In this document: piece by piece, positions 8,867 to 16,635 of the stretch | How the letters are laid out: each line of letters begins with the position of its first letter | Position numbering within the stretch: the first letter of the stretch is position 1 | DNA from: Zeimonas sediminis | Lineage (GTDB): Bacteria; Pseudomonadota; Gammaproteobacteria; Burkholderiales; Burkholderiaceae_E | Reading direction: 5' to 3' | Length of the DNA: 64,000 nt | NCBI RefSeq assembly: GCF_023721795.1 | Contig: NZ_JAMQYE010000001.1 | Location: 2,391,671 to 2,455,670, forward strand | The notes under the pieces: model-generated | Told to the model about the DNA's origin: nothing | The model's database searches: none | What the model saw: the letters and a program-made list of their open reading frames with translations, nothing else | Translations under genes and position numbers: made by a program

Positions 8867-10161
8867 TTCGCCGCCCCGCCGGCGAGCTGGTCGACGATGA
8901 CCGCCATGCCGGGCCGCAGGTCGCCGCCGACGATCTCGGTCATGCGGCCGTCGCTGATACCGGTGAGCACCGCGACCCGCTGCGGCGCGCCGTCGCTCAG
9001 CACCCACACCTGCCGCGCGGGGCCGGCCGAGGCGTCGGGTCGGGCCGACCTGCCGCCGCCGGTGCGCGGCGGGCGCGGCATCAGCTTCGACACGATCCCG
9101 CCGCTCGACTGGGCCTGGCCGCCGCCCGCCGCTGCGCCGCCGGCCTGCGCGGGGCTGAAGCGCAGCGCGGTGTTCGGCACCAGCAGCGCGCCCTTGCGCT
9201 CGGCGGCGGTGATCGAGGCCGACACGGTCATGCCGGGGCGCAGGCTCAGGTCGGCGTTGTCGACCTCGAGCCGGGTCGCGTAGGTGACCACGTTCTCGGT
9301 CAGCGTGGAGCCGTAGGCCACGCGGGTCACGGTGGCCGGGTAGCGCCGCTGCGGATAGGCGCTCACGGTGAAGCTGGCCTTCTGGCCGACTTGCACCGCG
9401 CCTACGTCGGCCTCGTCGACGCTGACCTCGACCAGCAGCCGGGTCAGGTCCTCGGCGATGCTCATCAGCGTGACCGCCTGCAGCGTGGCGGCCACCGCAT
9501 TGCCGGGCTCGACGGTGCGCGACAGCACCATGCCGTCGATCGGCGACTTGATCGCGGCCTTGGACAGGCTGGTCTCGTCGTTGGACAGCGCGGCCTTCGC
9601 GTCCTGCACGTTGGCGCGCGCGCTGTTCTCGTCGGCGCGGGCGCGCTCGAGCGCGGCGCGGGCGGCGTCGAGCTCGGCGGCCGACGGCACCTTGCCGCCC
9701 GACAGACGCGACACCTCCTGCAGCCGTGCGAGGCTGGCCTCGGCCTCCTTGACCGTGGCGACCGTCTGCGCGAGCCGCGCCTGCGCGGCCGCCAGCGAGG
9801 CGCGCGAGCGGGCGACCTGCGCGGACAGCTTGGCGGTGTCGAGCTCGACCAGCACCTGGCCCTTCCTGACCCGGTCGTTGACGTCGACGTGGACCGCCCG
9901 CACGGTGCCCGAGAGCTCGCTGCCGATGTTCACGGTCCGCGTGGCCTGCAGCTTGCCGTTCGCGGTCACGGTGAGGGTCAGGTCGCCCAGGCGGGCCTCC
10001 TCTGTCACGTAGCGTGGAGCGGCGGCGGTCTGCTGCCGGCCCGCCCACCACCAGGCGCCGCCGGCGATCGCGGCCAGCAGCAGCACCGTGATCCACGGCG
10101 CGGGCCGCCTCCACCAGCGCGGGTTCGCGCCTTCGAGAAGCTCGTCCAGCTTCGCGTTCAT
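8863..10161 (-). CDS. MacA-like periplasmic adaptor (HlyD/MFP family)
   Basis: A 432-residue membrane fusion protein. After ~20 cytoplasmic residues comes a membrane anchor (~residues 22-40, APWITVLLLAAIAGGAWWWA), then a split lipoyl domain (IGSELSGTVRAVHVDVNDRV ... AAIKSPIDGMVLSRTVEPGN), a long alpha-hairpin (~95-200) and beta-barrel domains. The start ATG at 10161 has GGAGG six bases upstream; an in-frame ATG at 10167 sits too close to that site. A glycine/proline-rich insert of ~60 residues near 325-385 is unusual in the family. It bridges the inner-membrane MacB-like pump and the NodT-like channel. Confidence 0.93.
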   Translation of the reverse strand: MNAKLDELLEGANPRWWRRPAPWITVLLLAAIAGGAWWWAGRQQTAAAPRYVTEEARLGDLTLTVTANGKLQATRTVNIGSELSGTVRAVHVDVNDRVRKGQVLVELDTAKLSAQVARSRASLAAAQARLAQTVATVKEAEASLARLQEVSRLSGGKVPSAAELDAARAALERARADENSARANVQDAKAALSNDETSLSKAAIKSPIDGMVLSRTVEPGNAVAATLQAVTLMSIAEDLTRLLVEVSVDEADVGAVQVGQKASFTVSAYPQRRYPATVTRVAYGSTLTENVVTYATRLEVDNADLSLRPGMTVSASITAAERKGALLVPNTALRFSPAQAGGAAAGGGQAQSSGGIVSKLMPRPPRTGGGRSARPDASAGPARQVWVLSDGAPQRVAVLTGISDGRMTEIVGGDLRPGMAVIVDQLAGGAAK

Positions 10162-11615
10162 TTCCATCCTCCGCCGAGCGCCTTGTACAGGCGCACGTGA
10201 TCGGCGCTGACGCTGGCGGCCGTGATCGCCACGCCTTCCTGCGTGCTCAGCAGCGTGCGCTGGGTATCGAGCACGACCTGGAAATCGATCAGGCCGCTCG
10301 CGTACCGGTTCTGCGCGAGCAATGCCGCGTTGGCCGCCGCCTCGGCGGCATTCCGCAGGCGGGCGAGGCGCTCGCGGTCGCCGCGCAGCGCGACCAGCGA
10401 GTCCTCGACTTCCTTCAGCGCATTCAGCACCACTTCCTGGTAGGCGACGCGCGCCTGCTCGAGCGCGGCCTCCTGCACGCGGACCTGCGCACGGGCAGCG
10501 CCGCCGTCGAACAGCGGCACCGACACGGCGGCGAGCAGCGAATCGACGATCGCGGCGCTGCTGCCCAGCCCGCCCAGCGTGGGCGCGCTCAGGCCGAGCG
10601 TGCCGCCGAGCCGGAAGCTGGGGTAGCGGGCCGCGTCGGCCTGCGACACGCGGGCCAGCGCTGCGCCGATCCGTTCCTCGGCCCGGCGCACGTCCGGGCG
10701 CTGGCGCAGCGTCTCCGCGGGAATCGCGAGCGCCAGCTCGCCGGCCGGTTGCGGCACCTCGCGCGCGTCGTCCAGGGCGGACTGAAGGGCGCCGGGCGCC
10801 TGGCCGGTCAGGACGGCCAGCGCGTGCCGGGCCTGCGCGATGCCGTTCTCGAGCGCCGGCACCTGCGCCGCGGTCTGCTCGGCCGCCGCGCGCGCCTGCT
10901 CGACCTCGACCGAGGTGGTCAGGCCGGCCTGCGTGCGCCACTGCGCGAGCTGCAGCGTCTCGTTCTGCGTGGCCAGGTTGCGACGCGCGATCGCCAGCCG
11001 CGACTGGAGGCCGCGCAGCTCGATGTAGGCGAGCGCCGCTTCGGCCGCGAGCGAGACCTGCGCGTCGGCGAGGCTGGCCTGCGCGGCGCGGACGTCGGCC
11101 TCGGCGGCCTCGACCGCGCTGCGCCGGCCGCCGAACACGTCGAGCTCCCAGCTCGCGTCGAGACCAGCCTGGAAGCGGTTCGAGGTGTCGCCGCCGGCCG
11201 GGCGCGCGCGCTGCGCCGAGGCCGAGCCGTCGAGCGTGGGCCGCAGGCCGGCGGCCTGCACGTCGCGCAGCGCGCGGGCCTGGGCCAGCGCGGCCTGCGC
11301 GCCGCGGACGCTGGTGTTGGCCTCGAGCGCGCGCGCGACCAGCGCGGCCAGGTCGGGATCGTCGAAGTTGCGCCACCATTCGACGAGCGAAGCGGGACTG
11401 GCGGGCTGGCGGGCGCTCGTGTCCTCGACCGTCGCGCCGCCCGCGGTCGCGGCGGCCGAGGTCGAGGACCAGGCGGCCGGCACCGGCACGTCGGGCAGCG
11501 TTCGATCCGGGGACGCGACGGTCGCGCAGCCGGCCACGGCTGCGACGGCCAGCGCCGCCATCAGCGCCGGCGGCCTGCGCGGCGAGATCGTCGACGAGGG
11601 AGGAAAGAGGCTCAT
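10158..11615 (-). CDS. NodT family outer-membrane efflux lipoprotein
   Basis: A 485-residue TolC-type protein. The start at ATG 11615 gives a lipoprotein signal with lipobox AVAGC; longer in-frame starts up to 11714 would bury the signal. Two OEP repeats follow, each with the long alanine-rich helices of this family (VRGAQAALAQARALRDVQAA, EQARAAAEQTAAQVPALENG). The RLARLRNAAEAAANAALLAQ and YASGLIDFQVVLDTQRTLLS segments near the end are typical of NodT/OprM channels. It is the first gene of the efflux operon and overlaps the adaptor gene (ATGA). Confidence 0.94.
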   Translation of the reverse strand: MSLFPPSSTISPRRPPALMAALAVAAVAGCATVASPDRTLPDVPVPAAWSSTSAAATAGGATVEDTSARQPASPASLVEWWRNFDDPDLAALVARALEANTSVRGAQAALAQARALRDVQAAGLRPTLDGSASAQRARPAGGDTSNRFQAGLDASWELDVFGGRRSAVEAAEADVRAAQASLADAQVSLAAEAALAYIELRGLQSRLAIARRNLATQNETLQLAQWRTQAGLTTSVEVEQARAAAEQTAAQVPALENGIAQARHALAVLTGQAPGALQSALDDAREVPQPAGELALAIPAETLRQRPDVRRAEERIGAALARVSQADAARYPSFRLGGTLGLSAPTLGGLGSSAAIVDSLLAAVSVPLFDGGAARAQVRVQEAALEQARVAYQEVVLNALKEVEDSLVALRGDRERLARLRNAAEAAANAALLAQNRYASGLIDFQVVLDTQRTLLSTQEGVAITAASVSADHVRLYKALGGGWK

Positions 11616-11728
11616 GGCCCCAGGGATTCTGCCTTTCGGGGCTGCAAAGAACCTTGAGGCAGATGCAAGTTTGTGTAACGCGGCCGCGGCGCGCGGGACA
11701 CATCTGCGGGTCAACTAACATAGGGTTT

Positions 11729-13063
11729 ATGCCAAGCGACCGACGCACTCGCCTCCCGATGCCTTCTCGGACCGCGCTGCGCCCCGTTCTCGGGGCTGCG
11801 CTGCTGGCCACGGCCTTGCTCTCCGCGCCGGCCGGCGCCCAGCCCGGCAAGTCACCGGCAGCAGCCGGCTCCGCCGGCCAGCCTCGAGCCGCTTCGGCGA
11901 GCGGAGCGGATGCCGGCGCCGGGGTCCGCCCCGCCGACTTCGCCGCCTGCCTGGCCCGGTTGCGGCCCGAGGCGATCGAGAAGGGCATCAGCGGCGCCAC
12001 CTACGACCGCCACACCGCCTCGCTGGTCCCCGACATGGCGGTGATCGGCTTCCTGGACGCGCAACCCGAGTTCGTGACGCCGATCTGGGACTACCTGGCG
12101 GCGCTGGTCGACGACGAGCGGGTGGCCGACGGCCGCGCGATGCTCGAGCGCTGGCGCGAGGTGCTCGCCAAGGTCGAGGCCGAGTACGGCGTGGACCCGG
12201 CCACCGTGGTCGCGGTCTGGGGCGTGGAGAGCGACTTCGGCCGCCGCTTCGGCAAGCGGCCGCTGCTCGAGTCGCTGTCCACGCTGTCCTGCTACGGGCG
12301 CAGGCAGTCCTTCTTTCGCGGCGAGTTCTTCACCACGCTGCGGATCGTGCAGGAAGGCCACGTGGCGCCCGAGAAGCTGGCGGGCTCGTGGGCCGGAGCC
12401 TTCGGGCACACGCAGTTCATGCCGTCGACCTTCATGCGGCTGGCGGTCGACTTCGACGGCGACGGCCGGCGCGACCTGGTCGACAGCGTCCCCGACGCGC
12501 TCGCGTCGACCGCGAACTTCCTGAAGCGCGCGGGCTGGCGCAGCGACATTCCGTGGGGCTTCGAGGTGAAGCTGCCGGCGGGCTTCGACGCTTCGGCGGC
12601 CGGACGGCGCAACAAGCAGCCTGCGTCGGTGTGGGCCTCGCGCGGGGTGAAGCGCGTGGACGGCGGCGCGCTGAGCGCGGACACCCCGTCGGCGATCCTG
12701 CTGCCGGCAGGCCCGCAGGGCCCGGCCTTCCTGGTCACCCGCAACTTCGACGCGCTGTACTCGTACAACGCGGCCGAGAGCTACGCGCTGGCGATCGCCC
12801 ACCTGTCGGACCGGCTGCGCGGCGGCGGCGCGTTCGCGGCGCCCTGGCCGACCGACGACCCGGGGCTTTCGCGGGCCGAGCGGCGCGAGCTGCAGCGGCT
12901 GCTGATCGCGCGCGGCCACGACATCGGCGAGGCCGACGGCATGATCGGCTCGCGCACCCGCGAGGCGCTGAAGGCCGAACTGGCGATGCTGGGCATCGAG
13001 TCGGACGGCCGGGCCGGGCAGAAGGCGCTGGCCGCGCTGCGCAAGGCCGCCGAAAGACGCTAG
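11729..13063 (+). CDS. Lytic murein transglycosylase, MltB type
   Basis: A 444-residue exported enzyme that cleaves peptidoglycan glycan strands with formation of 1,6-anhydromuramic acid. A signal peptide (ALRPVLGAALLATALLSAPA) is followed by a low-complexity spacer and the SLT_2 domain (about residues 70-365). The catalytic glutamate is Glu167 in VVAVWGVESDFG; GAFGHTQFMPSTFMR and NFLKRAGWR are characteristic. A peptidoglycan-binding domain (SRAERRELQRLLIARGHDIG to GQKALAALRKA) closes the protein. No lipobox is seen, so it is likely soluble in the periplasm. It is divergent from the efflux operon (113 bp gap). Confidence 0.94.
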   Translation: MPSDRRTRLPMPSRTALRPVLGAALLATALLSAPAGAQPGKSPAAAGSAGQPRAASASGADAGAGVRPADFAACLARLRPEAIEKGISGATYDRHTASLVPDMAVIGFLDAQPEFVTPIWDYLAALVDDERVADGRAMLERWREVLAKVEAEYGVDPATVVAVWGVESDFGRRFGKRPLLESLSTLSCYGRRQSFFRGEFFTTLRIVQEGHVAPEKLAGSWAGAFGHTQFMPSTFMRLAVDFDGDGRRDLVDSVPDALASTANFLKRAGWRSDIPWGFEVKLPAGFDASAAGRRNKQPASVWASRGVKRVDGGALSADTPSAILLPAGPQGPAFLVTRNFDALYSYNAAESYALAIAHLSDRLRGGGAFAAPWPTDDPGLSRAERRELQRLLIARGHDIGEADGMIGSRTREALKAELAMLGIESDGRAGQKALAALRKAAERR

Positions 13064-13084
13064 CCCGCTCAGTGCCGTAGCCGC

Positions 13085-13526
13085 GGACGCCGGCCACCGG
13101 CCTGCTGTTCTGCCAGGAGAACGCGAGGCTGGCGCTGGTCGACCTGCCCGACGCGCCGCTGGCCGGCGCCACGGCCGAGTCCTGGCAGCGGATCCTGTCG
13201 GTGAACCCGCGCGCGGACATGGGTCGGTACGACGTGGCGAAGGCCGGCATCCTGTCGATGACCCGCACGCTGGCCTTCGAGGAGGCGGCCGGCGGCGTGC
13301 GGGTCAACGCGGTGTGCCCGGGGCTCACGCTGACGCCCTTCCACGTGCGGCGCTTCGCGCCGCAGGGCCTGACCGAGCAGGACCTGCGCGAGCAGACCGT
13401 CGACAACAAGCTGCAGCGCCGGCCGACCCGCGCGAAGTGGCATTCCCGATCCTGTGGCTGGCCTCGGACGAGGCCTCGTACGTGACGGCGGCCACGCTGA
13501 TGGTGGACGGCGGGCCGCGGGTGTAG
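13085..13526 (+). pseudogene. Decayed short-chain dehydrogenase pseudogene, paralogue of 40868-41641
   Basis: Pieces of an SDR can be read in order: LLFCQENARLALVDLPDAPL, then AESWQRILSVN, then RADMGRYDVAKAGILSMTRT and on to VNAVCPGLTLTPFHVRRFA. After LQRR the frame shifts, and WLASDEASYVTAATLMVDGG continues in another frame to TAG at 13524-13526. Compared with the intact SDR at 40868-41641, the first ~19 codons (with the TGGAGGIG cofactor loop), about codons 46-103 and about codons 117-149 are deleted, and 4 bases are lost near codon 219. The surviving stretches are highly similar to the intact gene, so this is a duplicated copy that has decayed. Confidence 0.85.
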
Positions 13527-13636
13527 GCGCTCGGGTTGCACGAACCTTCGAGCGACAGGGGCCATCGCTAGATCCCCGGGCATCGTTCGGCGTAGGTCAT
13601 CGATCCGATGGCGCAGCCGCGCGGTGGGGCGCAAGC

Positions 13637-13665
13637 TTGTCGAACATCGCACTCGCGCCTAGAAT
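13637..13665 (+). promoter_or_regulatory. Putative sigma-70 promoter of vapBC
   Basis: TTGTCG at 13637-13642 and TAGAAT at 13660-13665 are separated by exactly 17 bp, a good sigma-70 promoter for this GC-rich genome. Transcription would begin near 13672. The repeat TACACAC occurs at 13665-13671 and again at 13679-13685, straddling the start site, where an AbrB-type antitoxin could bind. Confidence 0.65.
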
Positions 13666-13702
13666 ACACACCAAAATGTACACACATGGGTCGATCAACT
13701 CG

Positions 13703-13957
13703 ATGACCAAGCTCGTCAGTCGCGTCTTCATGAACGGCAACAGCCAGGCGGTCCGGATTCCCCAGGAGTTCCGGCTCGATGCCACGCGCGTCGAGATCAC
13801 GCGCAACGAGCAGGGCGACCTGGTGATCCACCCGCTGCCGGTCGATCGTGGCGCGGCGCTGCTCGAGGCCCTTTCGAGCTTCGACGAGGAATTCGTGGCC
13901 CTGCTCGAGGAGGATCGCCGCGAGGCCGTGCCCTTGCAGGATCGGGAAGACCTGTGA
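13703..13957 (+). CDS. vapB: VapB-type antitoxin (AbrB/SpoVT fold)
   Basis: An 84-residue antitoxin. The first half (VSRVFMNGNSQAVRIPQEFR) is the swapped-hairpin AbrB DNA-binding domain of VapB proteins. The acidic C-terminus (FDEEFVALLEEDRREAVPLQ) would wrap the VapC toxin. An in-frame ATG at 13676 lies only ~4 bases after the predicted transcription start, so ATG 13703 is preferred. It overlaps vapC by 4 bp (GTGA). It is likely self-regulated through the TACACAC repeats just upstream. Confidence 0.9.
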   Translation: MTKLVSRVFMNGNSQAVRIPQEFRLDATRVEITRNEQGDLVIHPLPVDRGAALLEALSSFDEEFVALLEEDRREAVPLQDREDL

Positions 13958-14361
13958 AGTACATGCTCGACACGGACACGCTGATCTACCTGATCAAGCA
14001 CAGGCCGGCGTCGGTGGCCCGCCGGGTCGGCTCTCTGGCGGCCGATGCGCAGCTCTGCATGTCCTTCGTCACCTTCGCCGAGCTGCTGAAGGGCGCCGAA
14101 CGAAGCACGAAGAAGGACGAGGTCGTCCGCAAGCTGGAACGGCTGGCGCTGCAGGTGCCGGTGCTCTACTCGGTCGGCCGCGCGCTCTGCGAACACTACG
14201 CGGCGCAGTTCGCGCGCCTGAAGGCCGCAGGAACTCCGATCGGCGCGAACGATCTCTGGATCGCCTGCCATGCGCTGGCCGAGGGCGCGACGCTGGTCAC
14301 CCACAACCAGCGCGAGTTCTCGCGCGTGACCGGGCTGAGAACCGAGTCCTGGGCGACCTGA
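13954..14361 (+). CDS. vapC: VapC-type PIN-domain ribonuclease toxin
   Basis: A 135-residue PIN-domain protein with a GTG start overlapping vapB. The acidic metal-binding residues are visible: Asp6 in MLDTDTLIYLI, Glu43 in VTFAELLKGAE and the Asp in GANDLWIACHALA. VapC enzymes are magnesium-dependent endoribonucleases, often cutting initiator tRNA or 23S rRNA. The family's usual length is ~130 residues, so this toxin looks complete and active. Confidence 0.92.
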   Translation: MKYMLDTDTLIYLIKHRPASVARRVGSLAADAQLCMSFVTFAELLKGAERSTKKDEVVRKLERLALQVPVLYSVGRALCEHYAAQFARLKAAGTPIGANDLWIACHALAEGATLVTHNQREFSRVTGLRTESWAT

Positions 14362-14400
14362 CGGCGCATCCGCGGCTGCGCGCCGCGGAGCGGTAGCGCG

Positions 14401-15114
14401 TCAGCGGCCCTTCTCCAGCGCGGCCAGCATTTCCCTGAGTTCGGCGACTTCGCGCTCCAGTCGCGAGAGTCGCGCTTCGACGGACGCTGCCCCGGCGGAA
14501 GCCGCCATCGGCGCGCTTCCCGCAACCCACGTGCCCCCGGTCGCCGGCTCGACCCCGGCGGCGGCCACCCGCGCTTCGCCGGCCTGCGACTGCTCGTCGG
14601 GCGCGCCACCGAGCAGGTGCGCCCACCGCGCCTCGCGCGCGCCCGGTTGTCGCGGCAGCAGCCGAACCAGCGGGCCCTGGGGCCGCGCCGCCATCTCGTC
14701 GAGGAAGCCCTCGACCGACGAGGCGTCGGCGAAGCGCTCGAGCCGCTCGCAATTCGCGCGCAGCTCGGCAGCGGTCTGCGGCCCGCGCAGCGCCAGCATC
14801 GCCAGCAGTGCGACCGACTGCGAGGGCAGCCCGAACACCCGCTTCACGTTGTGCGAGTAGCGCATCGTGCGGCTGCCGCTCGACTCGATCACCAGCGAGT
14901 GCCGGCGCAGCGTATCCAGGGCAGCGAGCACCTGGGCCTCGGTCGCCTCGATCACCGGATTGCGGCTGGTCTTCTGGTTGCAGCCGGCGGTGAGCGCGTT
15001 GAGCGAAAGCGGATAGGTGTCGGGAACCGTGCGCTCCTTCTCGACCAGCACGCCGAGCACGCGCGACTCGAGCAGGGACAGCGGGGGCAGCGGGGACAGC
15101 GGGGAGTCGGACAT
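14401..15114 (-). CDS. YceH family protein (DUF480)
   Basis: A 237-residue protein. The first ~160 residues have two winged-helix units typical of Yce[21 protein letters not shown], then [20 protein letters not shown] and [20 protein letters not shown]. The alanine-rich linker (~180-215) is followed by a short coiled coil ([20 protein letters not shown]) at the very C-terminus. Its molecular role is unknown; the winged helices suggest nucleic-acid or protein binding. It converges with vapC (39 bp apart). Confidence 0.9.
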   Translation of the reverse strand: MSDSPLSPLPPLSLLESRVLGVLVEKERTVPDTYPLSLNALTAGCNQKTSRNPVIEATEAQVLAALDTLRRHSLVIESSGSRTMRYSHNVKRVFGLPSQSVALLAMLALRGPQTAAELRANCERLERFADASSVEGFLDEMAARPQGPLVRLLPRQPGAREARWAHLLGGAPDEQSQAGEARVAAAGVEPATGGTWVAGSAPMAASAGAASVEARLSRLEREVAELREMLAALEKGR

Positions 15115-15180
15115 CGGGGCGTCGGCACTGAGGGTCGGCCCACCAGTCTAGCGCCCCGCGGCGCCCGCACCCTTCCCGGG

Positions 15181-15444
15181 CTAGGGCGTCAGGTCCAGCG
15201 CCTCGGTGATCCGGTCGAAGGGAATGCCCGCCTTCTCGTTCACGCGGCGGACCGCGTCCGCATCGTTCGCGTCGAACAGGCACATGCAGGCGCCGGTGCC
15301 CGGGACGAAGGTCGTGCGGATGTAGCGCACTGGCGTGCCGCCGGCGCTGAACTCCTGCGAGGTCTCGATCGCGCGCTTCTGCGCGGCGGCCAGATCCGAC
15401 ATCGCGATGCCTGCGAGCGAACGCTCGACCATGTACACGCTCAT
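15181..15444 (-). CDS. DUF4242 family small protein
   Basis: An 87-residue protein starting at ATG 15444, with AGGAGG well placed upstream. The pattern MSVYMVERSLAGI ... VRYIRTTFVPGTGACMCLFD, then ADAVRRVNEKAGIPFDRI matches DUF4242, a ferredoxin-like alpha/beta fold, some members of which bind nickel. The cysteines in ACMCLF are the only obvious ligands. It is divergent from a LysR regulator, with a 20-bp palindrome midway, so it is probably a regulated single-gene unit. Its function is unknown. Confidence 0.8.
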   Translation of the reverse strand: MSVYMVERSLAGIAMSDLAAAQKRAIETSQEFSAGGTPVRYIRTTFVPGTGACMCLFDANDADAVRRVNEKAGIPFDRITEALDLTP

Positions 15445-15605
15445 GGGTGCCTCCTGGGTTCGACATGAAGATCGGCGGGCGCACCACCACGGATGCGCCC
15501 CGCTGGGGCCGCGCGGCCGGAGCGACGCTGCAGGAGCGGCGCCTCCGGCGCGCGACGCCACGGGACTCAGCCTAGGGTCGTGCGCCCGCGCGCGGAAGCG
15601 CCCGA

Positions 15606-15625
15606 CGGTTATCGATCGATGACCG
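15606..15625. promoter_or_regulatory. Putative LysR operator: 20-bp near-perfect palindrome
   Basis: CGGTTATCGATCGATGACCG is palindromic except for one pair (T15610/G15621). It stands between the divergent DUF4242 and LysR genes, 81 bp before the LysR start. It contains the T-N11-A type spacing of LysR sites and is a good candidate for the operator of this pair. Confidence 0.6.
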
Positions 15626-15705
15626 CAGGTACCGGTGGAGGGGCTTCCCCACGGTCGCCGAGCCGCCTAGACTTCGCGGCAAGAAGAAGCATCGGGAGGA
15701 ACACG

Positions 15706-16581
15706 GTGGAACTTCGCCAGATCCGGTACTTCCTGGCCATTTGCGAGCACGGCAGCTTCTCGCGCGCGGCCGAGGCCTGCGGCCTGACCCAGCCCGCGCT
15801 GACCAAGGCGATCAAGGGGCTCGAGGACGAGGTCGGCGGCGCGGTGTTCCATCGCGAAGGCCGGCGGCTCGTGCTTTCCGAGCTCGGCCGGATGATCCGG
15901 CCGCACCTGGAGCGTCTCGCGAACGAGCAGGAAGCGGCGCTGACCGTGGCGAAGAACTTCCGGCTGCTGAAGCAGACGCCGCTGCGGGTCGGCATCCTGC
16001 CGACGATCGGCCCGGCGCGTATCGGCCGTTTCCTGCGCGAGTTCGGCGACGCCAACCCGGGCGTCGAGATGGCGATCTCCGAGGGCGCGGCCGACTCGCT
16101 GGCGCGGCGGCTCGAGGCGGCCGACCTGGACCTGGCGATCGCGAACCCGGCCGCCGGCTTCGGCGACTCCTACCGAAGCGAACCGCTGTACCGCGAGCGC
16201 TACGTGGTGGTCTTCGCGCCCGGCCACCCGTTCGCACGGCTCGACACGATCCGTCTGGCCGACGTCCATCAGGCCGACTACGTGGACCGGCTCGCCTGCG
16301 AGATGCGCGACACGGTGATGCAGGTGATCGGCGCCCGCGAGATCGAGCTCTACGCCAAGTTTCGCAGCGACCGGGAGGACTGGGTGCAGTCGATGGTGCT
16401 GTCGGGCCTTGGCTTCGCGTTCATGCCCGAGTACTCGATCACCGCCACCGGCCTGGTGTCGCGGCCGCTGGTCGAGCCGGACGTGGCTCGCGAGGTGCAC
16501 GCGATCGAGGTGCGCGGCCGGCCCCGCCCACCGGCCGCGTCGCTGTTCCTGAGGGCGCTGACCACGTACGGCTGGGAGTAG
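15706..16581 (+). CDS. LysR family transcriptional regulator
   Basis: A 291-residue LysR regulator. The N-terminal winged helix-turn-helix (FLAICEHGSFSRAAEACGLT, then QPALTKAIKGLEDEVG) is followed by an effector domain (PLRVGILPTIGPARIGRFLR onward). GTG 15706 has GGGAGGA at 15694-15700, which fixes the start. It is divergent from the DUF4242 gene and probably controls it. The effector is unknown. Confidence 0.93.
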   Translation: MELRQIRYFLAICEHGSFSRAAEACGLTQPALTKAIKGLEDEVGGAVFHREGRRLVLSELGRMIRPHLERLANEQEAALTVAKNFRLLKQTPLRVGILPTIGPARIGRFLREFGDANPGVEMAISEGAADSLARRLEAADLDLAIANPAAGFGDSYRSEPLYRERYVVVFAPGHPFARLDTIRLADVHQADYVDRLACEMRDTVMQVIGAREIELYAKFRSDREDWVQSMVLSGLGFAFMPEYSITATGLVSRPLVEPDVAREVHAIEVRGRPRPPAASLFLRALTTYGWE

Positions 16582-16635
16582 CCGCCGCGCCTCTTGCGCC
16601 GTTTACTCGCCCGTCGCGCGCCCCTCACTCGCCGC

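Noticed and set aside
8863-12000. A possible giant adaptor protein starting near 12000
   Set aside because: The part above 10161 is antisense or out of frame to the NodT-like gene. The ATG at 10161 with GGAGG and an ATGA overlap is the real start.
13454-13702. An N-terminally extended vapB reading frame
   Set aside because: It would run through the SDR pseudogene end and the predicted promoter; the AbrB domain begins right after ATG 13703.
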